Source of the DNA: UBA1715 sp036752345
GTDB lineage: Bacteria; Bacteroidota; Bacteroidia; Bacteroidales; UBA1715
Assembly: GCA_036752345.1 (NCBI GenBank)
Contig: DAIOSV010000003.1
Span: 1-64,000 of the forward strand
Reading direction: 5' to 3'
DNA: 64,000 nucleotides
The position numbers and the translations under genes were made by a program. Numbering within the stretch: position 1 is the first letter of the stretch; each line of letters starts with the position of its first letter. The notes beneath the pieces were generated by a model. That model was not told the origin of the DNA. It saw nothing but the letters and a program-made list of their open reading frames with translations, and did not search any database. This document shows positions 16,574 to 24,950 of this stretch, one piece after another.

Positions 16574-17950
16574 ATGAGACGCAGGGTTCTTTTACTGATA
16601 TCGTTTTTTGTTCCTTTTCTGGGTTATTCCCAAGAAAAGGCATATTCAGCGTTCGATAAAATTTTACAGATCAACAAGCCTGCACTAGAACATTCCCTAT
16701 CCTTACCTATTTTTACGTTAGGAACCGGCATCGTTTCATACCATGGTGATGTACAAAACGATGAATCCCCAAATTTCTCTATTGGAAACAATGGGTTTCA
16801 TTTTGAAATATTACAACCAGTTTCCCCTTCTGTGAAATTTGGTGTTAGATATGAACGAAGTCAAATACGAGGGACGTCATACTACCCTGAAATTATGACA
16901 CAATATAATTTCAAAACAGAGATAAATTCCTTTGGCGCATTTGTACATTATAATTTTGACAACTTTCGAAGAATTACCAACCGAAGCAAAATCATTAAAC
17001 CATATGTAAGTATAGGAGTTTCTATACTACAACGCCCTGAGGCACGTGGTGATTATTATGCTGCAAATGGTGAACGCATTTATTTATGGTCTGATGGAAC
17101 GTTTCGTAACCTTGCTCAAACCGACTACAATGCCTCACGAGCATCAGTTCTCTATCGCGACTACAACTACGAGACCTCTATGCAGGAAGAAGACATTGAA
17201 CAACGTGAATATTACACACCTATCGTTGCCACGTTCCCCATTGAATTAGGTCTTACATACAATATCTCAAAATCATTCAAAATCAACCTTGGATATCGAT
17301 ATAATTTTACCGCAACGAATACCCTTGACGATATAACCAATAAAGGCGTAGAAGGCCGTAAAAGTTCTAAATTTCCCGACGGATATTCATATGCATATGT
17401 GAGCGTTACAACCTATTTATCTCAATTGGCAATTTTATCTAAATTCAAATCAAATCCTAACGAATTATACTACACTGAATGGGATGCCGATCTTGATGGT
17501 ATTGATGAAACAGAAGATGATTGTCCGTACACACCTAAAGGTGTTCGCGTTTTTGCCGATGGTTGTCCGTTTGATGATGATAAAGATGGTATTCCAAACT
17601 ATCGCGATGTGGAAGTATATACAAAAGGATTTTCGCATGACGCAAAAGGAAAAAGTATTACCGAAGCACAATTATTAGATCTTCTTACAAAAGGAGAAAG
17701 ACTTTCTCAAGAAGAATTGTACAAATTCTACCCCGATTTGTTGAATGGTAGTACTATCAATAAGCAATTCTACAAGCGTATTCCTAAGAAATTCAAAAAA
17801 TGTGACGCTGACGAAAATGATTTCATTGACTTGGATGAACTTCTAAATACCATCAATTCATTCTTTGACGAAGGTCCTGATGCAGGTCCTGGAGCTAATC
17901 TTTCAAGCAAAGATTTGTCGGAATTAATAGAATTCTTCTTCTTACAATAG
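16574..17950 (+). CDS. Outer-membrane beta-barrel protein with thrombospondin-3-like calcium repeats
   Basis: The 458-residue protein has a signal peptide (MRRRVLLLISFFVPFLGYSQ). Residues about 45-290 show alternating amphipathic strands of an outer-membrane barrel, for example KFGVRYERSQIRG and KINLGYRYNFT. Residues 305-345 hold Asp-rich TSP3-type repeats (WDADLDGIDETEDDCP, then DDDKDGIPNYRD), which bind Ca2+ and usually link the barrel to a periplasmic domain. An OmpA peptidoglycan domain would be expected next, but instead there is a helical segment with an EF-hand-like stretch (DADENDFIDLDELL). I cannot assign a role. Confidence 0.8.
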   Translation: MRRRVLLLISFFVPFLGYSQEKAYSAFDKILQINKPALEHSLSLPIFTLGTGIVSYHGDVQNDESPNFSIGNNGFHFEILQPVSPSVKFGVRYERSQIRGTSYYPEIMTQYNFKTEINSFGAFVHYNFDNFRRITNRSKIIKPYVSIGVSILQRPEARGDYYAANGERIYLWSDGTFRNLAQTDYNASRASVLYRDYNYETSMQEEDIEQREYYTPIVATFPIELGLTYNISKSFKINLGYRYNFTATNTLDDITNKGVEGRKSSKFPDGYSYAYVSVTTYLSQLAILSKFKSNPNELYYTEWDADLDGIDETEDDCPYTPKGVRVFADGCPFDDDKDGIPNYRDVEVYTKGFSHDAKGKSITEAQLLDLLTKGERLSQEELYKFYPDLLNGSTINKQFYKRIPKKFKKCDADENDFIDLDELLNTINSFFDEGPDAGPGANLSSKDLSELIEFFFLQ

Positions 17951-18025
17951 ATTTCTTGAATATTTTTTGGCAAAACATTTTGCCATATAAAAATATTTAT
18001 CATTTTTGCCGACAAAACAATAACA

Positions 18026-19405
18026 ATGAGTCTCATTAAATCTATTTCTGGTATTAGAGGCACAATCGGCGGTTCTGTAAATGATAATTTAACGCCAGTT
18101 GATATTATAGCCTTTACATCTGCCTATGGTTCTTGGGTAAAAGACAATGTAAAAAACGGCAGCAATACAATTGTTGTCGGTCGCGATGCTCGCCTTTCTG
18201 GCGACATGGTAAGCAGTTTGGTGATGCAAACGCTTGTTGCGCTTGGTTTCAAAGTTGTAAACATTGGCTTAGCTACCACTCCCACTACCGAGATTGCAGT
18301 AACTGAAGAATCTGCCGACGGTGGCATTATTATTACAGCCAGCCATAACCCGAAACAATGGAATGCGCTTAAGTTACTTAACAATAAAGGCGAATTTCTC
18401 AATGCACTTGAAGGAAATGATGTATTGACTCGCGCAGCAAAAGCAGAATTTACCTATGCTGATATAGATTCCATTGGTTCCATAGAAAACAACGACACAT
18501 ACAACGAAAAACACATTGCAAAAGTGCTGGCACTCTCGTTAGTTGATGTTGATGCTATTAAAAAAGCTAACTTTACCGTTGCAATTGACTGCGTAAACTC
18601 GGTAGGTGGTTTAATTTTACCATCACTATTGAAACAATTAGGTGTAAAGAATGTCTTACAACTCAATTGTGAGGCTACCGGCAAGTTCGCACACACTCCG
18701 GAACCGATTCCCGAAAATCTTGTAACAACGGCCGAAGCAATCAAAAAAGGAAATGTAAACGTTGGCTTCGTAGTTGACCCCGATGTTGACCGTCTCGCTA
18801 TTATCAACGAAGACGGAACCATGTTTGGTGAAGAATATACGCTTGTTTCGGTTGCTGACTATGTGTTACAATACACTCCGGGCAATACCGTTAGCAACCT
18901 TTCTTCTACCAGAGCCCTTTCAGATGTAACAAAAAAATACGGACAAACCTATACCGCTGCGGCTGTAGGTGAAGTAAACGTAGTAACGAAAATGAAAGAA
19001 ACCAATGCCGTAATTGGCGGCGAAGGAAATGGTGGCGTTATTTGCCCAGAAATCCACTATGGACGGGATGCCCTTGTTGGAATAGCTCTGTTTTTGAGTT
19101 TACTCGCAAAATCAGGCAAAACATGTACGGAATTAAAGAAACAATATCCTCAATACGTCATTTCAAAAAACAAAATTCAATTGACGCCCGAAACAAATGT
19201 TGATGCTATTTTGAAAAATATAGCAGAACTCTACAAAAACGAGCGCGTAAATACAATAGATGGCGTTAAAATTGATTTCGCAAACGGATGGGTTCATTTA
19301 CGTAAATCAAATACCGAACCAATCATACGTATTTATGCAGAAAGTTCATCTTTAGATGCTGCCAATACCCTAGCAAAACAAATAATTGACAATATTCAGA
19401 GATAA
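18026..19405 (+). CDS. glmM: Phosphoglucosamine mutase (alpha-D-phosphohexomutase family)
   Basis: The 459-residue protein has the four-domain phosphohexomutase pattern. The start SISGIRGTIGG is typical of the Bacteroidota GlmM group. The catalytic phosphoserine is in ITASHNPKQWNALK (about 107-120). The Mg loop is DPDVDRLAI (about 251-259), the sugar-recognition loop GEGNGGVI (about 333-340), and the phosphate-binding loop RKSNTEPIIRIY near 432-443. GlmM converts glucosamine-6-P to glucosamine-1-P for UDP-GlcNAc. A phosphomannomutase or phosphoglucomutase role is possible because the family is not strictly separable by eye. Confidence 0.88.
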   Translation: MSLIKSISGIRGTIGGSVNDNLTPVDIIAFTSAYGSWVKDNVKNGSNTIVVGRDARLSGDMVSSLVMQTLVALGFKVVNIGLATTPTTEIAVTEESADGGIIITASHNPKQWNALKLLNNKGEFLNALEGNDVLTRAAKAEFTYADIDSIGSIENNDTYNEKHIAKVLALSLVDVDAIKKANFTVAIDCVNSVGGLILPSLLKQLGVKNVLQLNCEATGKFAHTPEPIPENLVTTAEAIKKGNVNVGFVVDPDVDRLAIINEDGTMFGEEYTLVSVADYVLQYTPGNTVSNLSSTRALSDVTKKYGQTYTAAAVGEVNVVTKMKETNAVIGGEGNGGVICPEIHYGRDALVGIALFLSLLAKSGKTCTELKKQYPQYVISKNKIQLTPETNVDAILKNIAELYKNERVNTIDGVKIDFANGWVHLRKSNTEPIIRIYAESSSLDAANTLAKQIIDNIQR

Positions 19406-19420
19406 TTTTTTCAATACCTT

Positions 19421-19449
19421 TTGTTTTTTTTAGACTATTATTATTTTTG
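19421..19449 (+). promoter_or_regulatory. Promoter of the acidic-tail gene at 19475
   Basis: TTG (19421-19423), 18 bases and TATTTTTG (19442-19449) lie 25 bases before the ATG. Confidence 0.65.
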
Positions 19450-19474
19450 AACAAATTTGTAAATAGTATACAAT

Positions 19475-19921
19475 ATGCAATCGAAACCTCGTGTTATTAA
19501 AGATTTTGACAAATTAGACAAATCCATGCGGGACCAACTAATTCAACTCTACCCTAATGGCTTTGCCGATTTTTTAGTGTCTTACACTGATCCTAAGACA
19601 GGACAAGAACGGTTTGCGCTTCCGTATGAGACAAGCGACCGCTATTACATGATTCGTATGGACGAATTCATTGATTCACAAATTGACAGAATTGCGGAAG
19701 ATGATGATTTTCCAAAAGACGAAGACTTGTTGAATTTAGAAATTGATTCTATCGAAAAACCGGCTGATTTAAAGATTGAAGAAACGGACGACGAAGACGA
19801 AGATGAAACATGTAAGCCGAAAAACGAAGATGAAGAAGATAATGACGACGACCTTGATGACATTCCAGTTGATGACGAAGAGGACGACGAAGATGATGAA
19901 GAATCAGACAAAGAATTCTAA
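19475..19921 (+). CDS. Conserved-looking protein with long Asp/Glu tail
   Basis: The 148-residue protein has a folded N-terminal part (residues 1-75), with DFDKLDKSMRDQLIQLYPNGF and SYTDPKTGQERFALPYET. The C-terminal tail of about 55 residues is almost entirely Asp and Glu. The layout recalls other small proteins with disordered acidic tails, such as RpoE (delta) of Firmicutes, but no sequence similarity is claimed. It lies 20 bases upstream of yebC and is likely cotranscribed with it, which hints at a nucleic-acid or translation context. Function unknown. Confidence 0.8.
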   Translation: MQSKPRVIKDFDKLDKSMRDQLIQLYPNGFADFLVSYTDPKTGQERFALPYETSDRYYMIRMDEFIDSQIDRIAEDDDFPKDEDLLNLEIDSIEKPADLKIEETDDEDEDETCKPKNEDEEDNDDDLDDIPVDDEEDDEDDEESDKEF

Positions 19922-19941
19922 ATTAATAATACAATATAACT

Positions 19942-20652
19942 ATGGGAAGAGCTTTTGAATATAGACGAGCAGCAAAAGAAAAAAGATGGGGAACAATGTC
20001 TCGTGTATTTCCCCGATTGGCAAAAAATATAACATTCGCAGCAAAAGAAGGCGGTTCTGATCCTACCGTAAATGCAAAATTGCGTACTGCCATAATGAAC
20101 GCAAAGGCTCAAAATATGCCAAAGGCTAACATTGATGCAGCTATAAAACGTGCAACAAGCAAAGATGCTGAAGATTTAACTGAAATTGTGTATGAAGGAA
20201 AAGGTCCTCACGGGGTTTTGGTTGTGGTAGAATGTGCTACAGAAAATACCACAAGAACCGTTGCAAACGTAAAGTCTTATTTCAATAAATTGGGGGGTTC
20301 CCTTGCTCCTAGTGGATCTTTTGAATTTATGTTTTCTCGCAAAGCTGTTTTTCAAATCAAAAAAACAGAAAATATCAATCTCGAAGAACTTGAATTTAAT
20401 TTGATTGATGCGGGTTTGGAATCAATTGAAGAAGAAGAAGATATGATTGTAATTTATGCCGGATACAAAGACTATGGGAGTATGGCTAAAGCTCTTGAAG
20501 ATAATGGAGCTGATTTGCTTAAAGCAGAATTACAACGTATTCCTAACGATGTACAAGAGTTTACCGAAGAACAATTAACCGAAATTGAGATACTTTTAGA
20601 CCGTTTGGAAGAAGATGACGATGTGCAAGCTGTATTTACCAATATCGCTTAA
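19942..20652 (+). CDS. yebC: YebC/PmpR family protein (TACO1-like)
   Basis: The 236-residue protein starts MGRAFEYRRAAKEKRWGTMSR and has the family block NMPKANIDAAIKRATSKD (about 55-72). It also has YEGKGPHGVLVVVECATENTTRTV and KLGGSLAPSGSFEFMFSRKAVF. Family members were described as DNA-binding regulators. More recent work on YebC and TACO1 points to help for ribosomes translating proline-rich stretches. The gene ends at a strong bidirectional terminator. Confidence 0.94.
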   Translation: MGRAFEYRRAAKEKRWGTMSRVFPRLAKNITFAAKEGGSDPTVNAKLRTAIMNAKAQNMPKANIDAAIKRATSKDAEDLTEIVYEGKGPHGVLVVVECATENTTRTVANVKSYFNKLGGSLAPSGSFEFMFSRKAVFQIKKTENINLEELEFNLIDAGLESIEEEEDMIVIYAGYKDYGSMAKALEDNGADLLKAELQRIPNDVQEFTEEQLTEIEILLDRLEEDDDVQAVFTNIA

Positions 20653-20672
20653 AATCTCTCGTTATAGAGCAT

Positions 20673-20706
20673 AAAAAAAGACATCTCAAATGAGATGTCT
20701 TTTTTT
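20673..20706. terminator. Bidirectional terminator between yebC and the leftward lipoprotein gene
   Basis: The stem GACATCTCA/TGAGATGTC (20680-20688 and 20691-20699) has an A7 run before it and a T7 run after it, so it serves convergent transcripts from both sides. Confidence 0.9.
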
Positions 20707-20731
20707 ATCTGTACTACTCTGACTCTGAAAT

Positions 20732-21256
20732 TTACTTTACATATTCTGGCAAACGATAGATTGTATATTTCATTCCATATTTTCCTGACTGCTCTGTACC
20801 TTCTTTAATAACTACCTTTTCATTGATTGTAGCTGATTTTGTCGTAGCACGTGTTACTATTTCATGCGTGAAATCTATATCTCCACCAGGGAACAAATCT
20901 AAATCAAAAAACACATCTTCATTCGCATCTTGTCCATCACGACCATTTGTACGTCCCGGTTCTCCTTCTATTACAAAAATTTTTATATCAACACTGTACG
21001 GAAATATCACTTCTTCTCCTGTGGAAGCATATATACGTTTATACTCCGTATAAATTGTATATGTTCCTGGCTGTGTGTAATAATTTTGATCCCATACAAA
21101 GTTATTTGGAACAACGCCACCTGCATCAATATACGATGGTTCCACTTCTGACCAATTCAACTTAATATAGGCATCGCCGTCTAAGCCATTTTCGCCTACG
21201 TTGCAAGCAGTTAAAGTTGCTGCCGCCATTGCCAATAGTATAAATATACGTTTCAT
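20732..21256 (-). CDS. Putative surface lipoprotein with collagen-like GxxG elements
   Basis: The 174-residue protein has a lipoprotein signal with Cys18 (LTAC). The mature part starts with Gly/Asp-rich NVGENGLDGDAY and contains another such stretch, GRTNGRDGQDANED, near residue 115. Between them is a predicted beta-rich segment (YTQPGTYTIYTEYKRIY). I do not recognise a family. Only 25 bases separate its start from a terminator-like hairpin (21282-21323), and no promoter fits in that space. It is therefore probably expressed by read-through from the beta-barrel gene upstream. Confidence 0.78.
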   Translation of the reverse strand: MKRIFILLAMAAATLTACNVGENGLDGDAYIKLNWSEVEPSYIDAGGVVPNNFVWDQNYYTQPGTYTIYTEYKRIYASTGEEVIFPYSVDIKIFVIEGEPGRTNGRDGQDANEDVFFDLDLFPGGDIDFTHEIVTRATTKSATINEKVVIKEGTEQSGKYGMKYTIYRLPEYVK

Positions 21257-21281
21257 AGTTTCTCTATTTTAGTTTATAAAA

Positions 21282-21323
21282 AGAAGGCTATGCAATTTCT
21301 GTACCAAAATTACATAGCCTTCT
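21282..21323 (-). terminator. Terminator-like hairpin between the barrel gene and the lipoprotein gene
   Basis: AGAAGGCTATG (21282-21292) and CATAGCCTTCT (21313-21323) form an 11-bp perfect stem. On the minus strand it is followed by TTTTTA. It lies 18 bases downstream of the barrel gene and 25 bases upstream of the lipoprotein start, so it may work as a partial terminator or transcript-stabilising end. Confidence 0.75.
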
Positions 21324-21341
21324 CTATTTTTTGAAAAAAGG

Positions 21342-22136
21342 TTATTCAAATGAAAAACCTAGTTTCACTTTCAACTGTTGGTTATTAACTTTTTGTTCGT
21401 CCCAGTTTTCATATGAATATTTTATATTGCCCAATAACCATTCACATCCTACTGATATTTTTGAATAACGAATATTGAAACCGAATGCATAATCCAAGCC
21501 CAATCCAATACCAGTTTCTTCTGCGTCTTTAGTGCCAAGAATTCTATAATCAACTCCCGGTACTTCATAACCACCCCATTCTGTTCCGGTATTTTTGCGT
21601 TCAAATGGTTTAGTACCAACTTGATACGCCGGTAATTTAAAATAATTTACGGCAAATGTTGGGCACAATTTAGCTGTCAAATCAATGTAGAAATTTTTAA
21701 CGGGACTCATTGTTGCAATTACACCGACATTTAAAGAATAAGAAACCTTCAAATCAGTAAAGTTTTCTTCTTCGCTCGCTTGTAATCCTCCAGGATTTTG
21801 TTGATATCCTGAAAATTTATAATAATCTGCTCCTAAATCAATGAAATCCAAGCAAAGACCTGCTTTAAAACCCTCAATAAGCCAACCAATTGGATGAATG
21901 TAGAAATTAGCACCAACATTAATTGCACCTGAATAATGACTAAGATCAGTACCATATTTTGCTTTATAGAATTCGCGTAAATTATTGGGTGTTTCCGATC
22001 CATAAATTACACCATTATCCATAATAGGACGTGACCAAATTAAATTAAAGTACGAATTGTTTTTGATTGTACCTTGCGAAAAAGCTGTAGAACAAGCTAA
22101 AACAAGTACTAAAGGAAAAAGTAATAGTTTTTTCAT
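21342..22136 (-). CDS. Outer-membrane beta-barrel protein
   Basis: The 264-residue protein has a signal peptide (MKKLLLFPLVLVLACSTAFSQ). It has alternating strands typical of an eight- to ten-stranded barrel: GAINVGANFYIHP, FKAGLCLDFIDLG, VSYSLNVGVIAT, FYIDLTAKLCPTF, YAFGFNIRYSKISVGCEW. It ends with the aromatic residue Phe-Glu after VKLGFSF, near the expected C-terminal signature. The function is unknown. Transcription likely starts from a promoter at 22159-22186, inside the 3' end of gmk, and may continue into the lipoprotein gene. Confidence 0.82.
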   Translation of the reverse strand: MKKLLLFPLVLVLACSTAFSQGTIKNNSYFNLIWSRPIMDNGVIYGSETPNNLREFYKAKYGTDLSHYSGAINVGANFYIHPIGWLIEGFKAGLCLDFIDLGADYYKFSGYQQNPGGLQASEEENFTDLKVSYSLNVGVIATMSPVKNFYIDLTAKLCPTFAVNYFKLPAYQVGTKPFERKNTGTEWGGYEVPGVDYRILGTKDAEETGIGLGLDYAFGFNIRYSKISVGCEWLLGNIKYSYENWDEQKVNNQQLKVKLGFSFE

Positions 22137-22158
22137 AATCTATTTTTTTTTATTTCTA

Positions 22159-22186
22159 CAAATATACAAAGTTTATTTCATTTCAA
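22159..22186 (-). promoter_or_regulatory. Promoter of the barrel gene at 21342-22136
   Basis: Minus-strand TTG (22184-22186), 17 bases and TATATTTG (22159-22166). It overlaps the last codons of gmk. Confidence 0.55.
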
Positions 22187-22744
22187 AAAATCTTGCAACA
22201 ATTGCTCAACTTCATTGCATGCTCGCTGTAAATCATCATTCACAACAATCGTATCAAATTGATGCGCAAATTGCATTTCATACGCAGCCTTGGCTATTCT
22301 TTTTTCTATCTCTTCTTGCGAATCGGTTTTACGACTTTCCAAACGACTTCGAAGAACTTCTATTGAAGGTGCTTGAATAAACAAGGATAACGCCTGTTCG
22401 CCAAACATTTTTTTGAGACGCATACCTCCTGCTACATCAACATCGAAAACAATCACATTACCATTTTTCCAAATTCTTTCGCATTCCGACTTCAAAGTGC
22501 CGTAAAACGTCCCGGCATAGACTTCTTCAAATTCCACAAAATCGCCTTGTTGAATTTTTTGCTTAAACTCTTCTACCGTATAGAAATAATATTCTTTACC
22601 GTTTTGTTCTGTACCTCGAGGAGCTCGTGTAGTTGCAGATATAGAGAATTCCAACGGCATTCCTTTTTTAAGCAAATACTGTATAATGGTGGTTTTCCCG
22701 GAACCCGACGGAGCTGATAATATCAACATTTTGTGTGTGTCCAT
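22178..22744 (-). CDS. gmk: Guanylate kinase
   Basis: The 188-residue protein phosphorylates GMP to GDP with ATP. The P-loop is SAPSGSGKTTI (residues 9-19). The GMP-binding region shows SISATTRAPRGTEQNGKEYYF (about 34-54) and FVEFEEVYAGTFYGT (about 68-82). The adenine-side lid holds RLESRKTDSQEEIEKRI. Length is slightly short of the 205-residue norm but complete. The gene lies 8 bases after yicC, the common yicC-gmk pairing. Confidence 0.96.
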   Translation of the reverse strand: MDTHKMLILSAPSGSGKTTIIQYLLKKGMPLEFSISATTRAPRGTEQNGKEYYFYTVEEFKQKIQQGDFVEFEEVYAGTFYGTLKSECERIWKNGNVIVFDVDVAGGMRLKKMFGEQALSLFIQAPSIEVLRSRLESRKTDSQEEIEKRIAKAAYEMQFAHQFDTIVVNDDLQRACNEVEQLLQDFLK

Positions 22745-22752
22745 GCGATTTA

Positions 22753-23628
22753 CTACAAAACGTTCAATACCTGTTCTTTGATTTTTTCCAAATAATCCTT
22801 CATCTGCACCACAATTCGTTGCATATCAGCATCATTTGACTTAGAGCCCATGGTGTTAATTTCTCGGCCCATTTCTTGTGCTATAAAATTTAGCTTTTTA
22901 CCGGCATATGGGTCTTCGTCCATTGTATCCAAAAAATATTTGCAATGTTGAGCCAAACGAACTTTTTCTTCGTTAATATCAAGTTTTTCAATATAGAAAA
23001 TCATTTCTTGCTCCAAACGATTTTTATCTATCTTGTCTGATGCAATAAATTCGGCCAACGCAGACTCTATTTTTTCACGAATTTTCTCAATACGAGCAGT
23101 TTCAAAGGGTTCTATGCTAGCTGACAAATCTTTGATAGCAGAGATATTCGAGCGCAAATCTTTATTTAAAGCTTCGCCTTCCTGTAAACGATAGGTAATC
23201 ATGTTTTTTGTCGCAGAAACAACACCACCCATCACTTTTTCCCATTCTTCATCAGTCACAAAAGATTGAGAATCGGTACTCCACACATCAGGTAAACGAA
23301 GAACAGCATCCATTACTGAGAAATTTTCTGCATGTAATTCCGATGCTAACTCACTAATTTCTTTGTAATACGTCTTAGCTAAAGCGGTGTGTATTTTTCG
23401 TTCTGTAACGTCTTCTTTTGCTTCGAGAGAAATAGTAACATCAATTTTACCGCGAACTAACTGTGACGACACATAACTGCGTACGTCCAATTCCTTATCG
23501 CGATATGTTGCTATTATTCTAGAATTTATATCTAGCTGTTTACTGTTAAGAGATTTAATCTCTATAATTACATTTTTTCCGGGAAGTTCTACAACAGTTC
23601 GTCCATATCCCGTCATCGATTGAATCAT
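22753..23628 (-). CDS. yicC: YicC family endoribonuclease-type protein
   Basis: The 291-residue protein has the N-terminal family start MIQSMTGYGR and LNSKQLDINSRI. The C-terminal DUF1732 part reads KLNFIAQEMGREINTMGSKSNDADMQ, close to the conserved end of the family. E. coli YicC has been reported to take part in RNA decay together with PNPase and acts as an RNase. The position directly upstream of gmk is conserved in many bacteria. A minus-strand TATTTTTG box at 23647-23654 may be the -7 element for the pair. Confidence 0.93.
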   Translation of the reverse strand: MIQSMTGYGRTVVELPGKNVIIEIKSLNSKQLDINSRIIATYRDKELDVRSYVSSQLVRGKIDVTISLEAKEDVTERKIHTALAKTYYKEISELASELHAENFSVMDAVLRLPDVWSTDSQSFVTDEEWEKVMGGVVSATKNMITYRLQEGEALNKDLRSNISAIKDLSASIEPFETARIEKIREKIESALAEFIASDKIDKNRLEQEMIFYIEKLDINEEKVRLAQHCKYFLDTMDEDPYAGKKLNFIAQEMGREINTMGSKSNDADMQRIVVQMKDYLEKIKEQVLNVL

Positions 23629-23720
23629 AAGCTCAATAAATTTTCACAAAAATACAAAAGATAGCGTATTAATCGTAGAAAATCATTGATTTTATGCAAC
23701 CACCAACACAGCCGTTTATA

Positions 23721-24734
23721 TTATATTAAATTAATATTATTTGCTCTACAAATTTCAATAGTTTCATCACCCCAAAGTGAGCTTTGTACTTGGCCAATGT
23801 GTGCTTTACGAAGGAAGAACATACACAAACGACTTTGTCCAATACCTCCTCCAATAGACAATGGTAGCTCATTGTTGAGTAATTTTTTATGAAACAAAAG
23901 CTCCTTGCGATTCTCTGCATTTGCTTTGTGCAACTGATACGCCATTGCTTTCGCATCAACTCGAATACCCATTGAAGAAATTTCAAACGAATTCTCTAAA
24001 ACCGGATTCCACAAAAGAATATCGCCATTCAAACTCCAATCATCATAGTCGGGAGCTCTTCCATCGTGTTTTTCACCATTTGAAAGTTCATCTCCAATTC
24101 CTATAAGGAAAACGGCCTTACATTCTTTGGTAATCTCATATTCGCGTTCTTTTGGTGTTAGATTCGGATAACGCTGTAACAATTCTTCAGAAGTGATGAA
24201 TGTGATTTTTTCAGGTAAAATAGGTGCAATCTGTGGATATTCTTCAGAAACAACAAATTCCGTATGTTTCATTACATCATAAATACGTTTTACCATTAAG
24301 TGCAAGAAGTTTATATTTCTCTCCTCTTCGGTAATTCTACGTTCCCAATCCCATTGATCAACATAGATAGAATGAATATTATCCAAATCTTCATCAGGAC
24401 GAATTGCATTCATATCGGTCAAAACTCCATAACCCGGTTGAACGTTATATTTTGCCAAGGCCATACGTTTCCATTTTGCCAATGAGTTTACAACTTCTGC
24501 TTGTTCGTCATTGAGAGCCTTAACAGGAAATGTTACTTTGCGCTCAGTACCATTCAAATCATCGTTGATACCTGTACCTTTGAGTACAAACAATGGTGCT
24601 GTAACACGACGCAAACACAATCCAACTGAAAGATTATGTTCAAACGTATCTTTAATTAATTTAATTGCTAGCTCTGTTTGTTGTAAGTCCAACAACGGCG
24701 CATAATTCTTTGGTATAAAAACAGTCTGGCCCAT
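23721..24734 (-). CDS. asnA: Aspartate-ammonia ligase
   Basis: The protein makes asparagine from aspartate, ammonia and ATP and resembles class II aminoacyl-tRNA synthetases. Motifs visible are VTAPLFVLKGTGINDDLNG (about 45-63), SLAKWKRMAL, TDMNAIRPDEDLDNIHSIYVDQWDWE and the C-terminal motif-3-like GGGIGQSRLCMFFLRKAHIGQVQ. Starts at 24746 and 24734 are both possible. A minus-strand TAATTTTG box at 24758-24765 is too close to 24746 for a long leader, so 24734 (MGQTVFIPKNY, 337 residues) is preferred. Confidence 0.95.
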   Translation of the reverse strand: MGQTVFIPKNYAPLLDLQQTELAIKLIKDTFEHNLSVGLCLRRVTAPLFVLKGTGINDDLNGTERKVTFPVKALNDEQAEVVNSLAKWKRMALAKYNVQPGYGVLTDMNAIRPDEDLDNIHSIYVDQWDWERRITEEERNINFLHLMVKRIYDVMKHTEFVVSEEYPQIAPILPEKITFITSEELLQRYPNLTPKEREYEITKECKAVFLIGIGDELSNGEKHDGRAPDYDDWSLNGDILLWNPVLENSFEISSMGIRVDAKAMAYQLHKANAENRKELLFHKKLLNNELPLSIGGGIGQSRLCMFFLRKAHIGQVQSSLWGDETIEICRANNINLI

Positions 24735-24950
24735 ATTATTCCACATTTAATTTAATGCAAAATTAGTAAGTTTTCCGAACAAATCATAATTATTTTATAA
24801 AATTTAGTTAAAAACTGAAAGTGAATATTAGTAAGAAACAATCATCTATAAATTTAAACGATTTTGCAATTCTCATTTTTCTGCCATGAAACAGCAATCT
24901 TTTTTTGTTATTTCTGTGTTTTTATGTTTTTTTGCAAAAAAAATTCTGAA

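Noticed and set aside
17968..17985. Inverted repeat TGGCAAAA/TTTTGCCA before glmM
   Set aside because: The stem is short and AT-rich, with no U run. It could be a weak terminator or operator, but the support is too thin.
19645..19911. An 88-residue frame rich in serine on the minus strand
   Set aside because: It is the antisense of the Asp/Glu codons of the acidic-tail gene and has no independent support.
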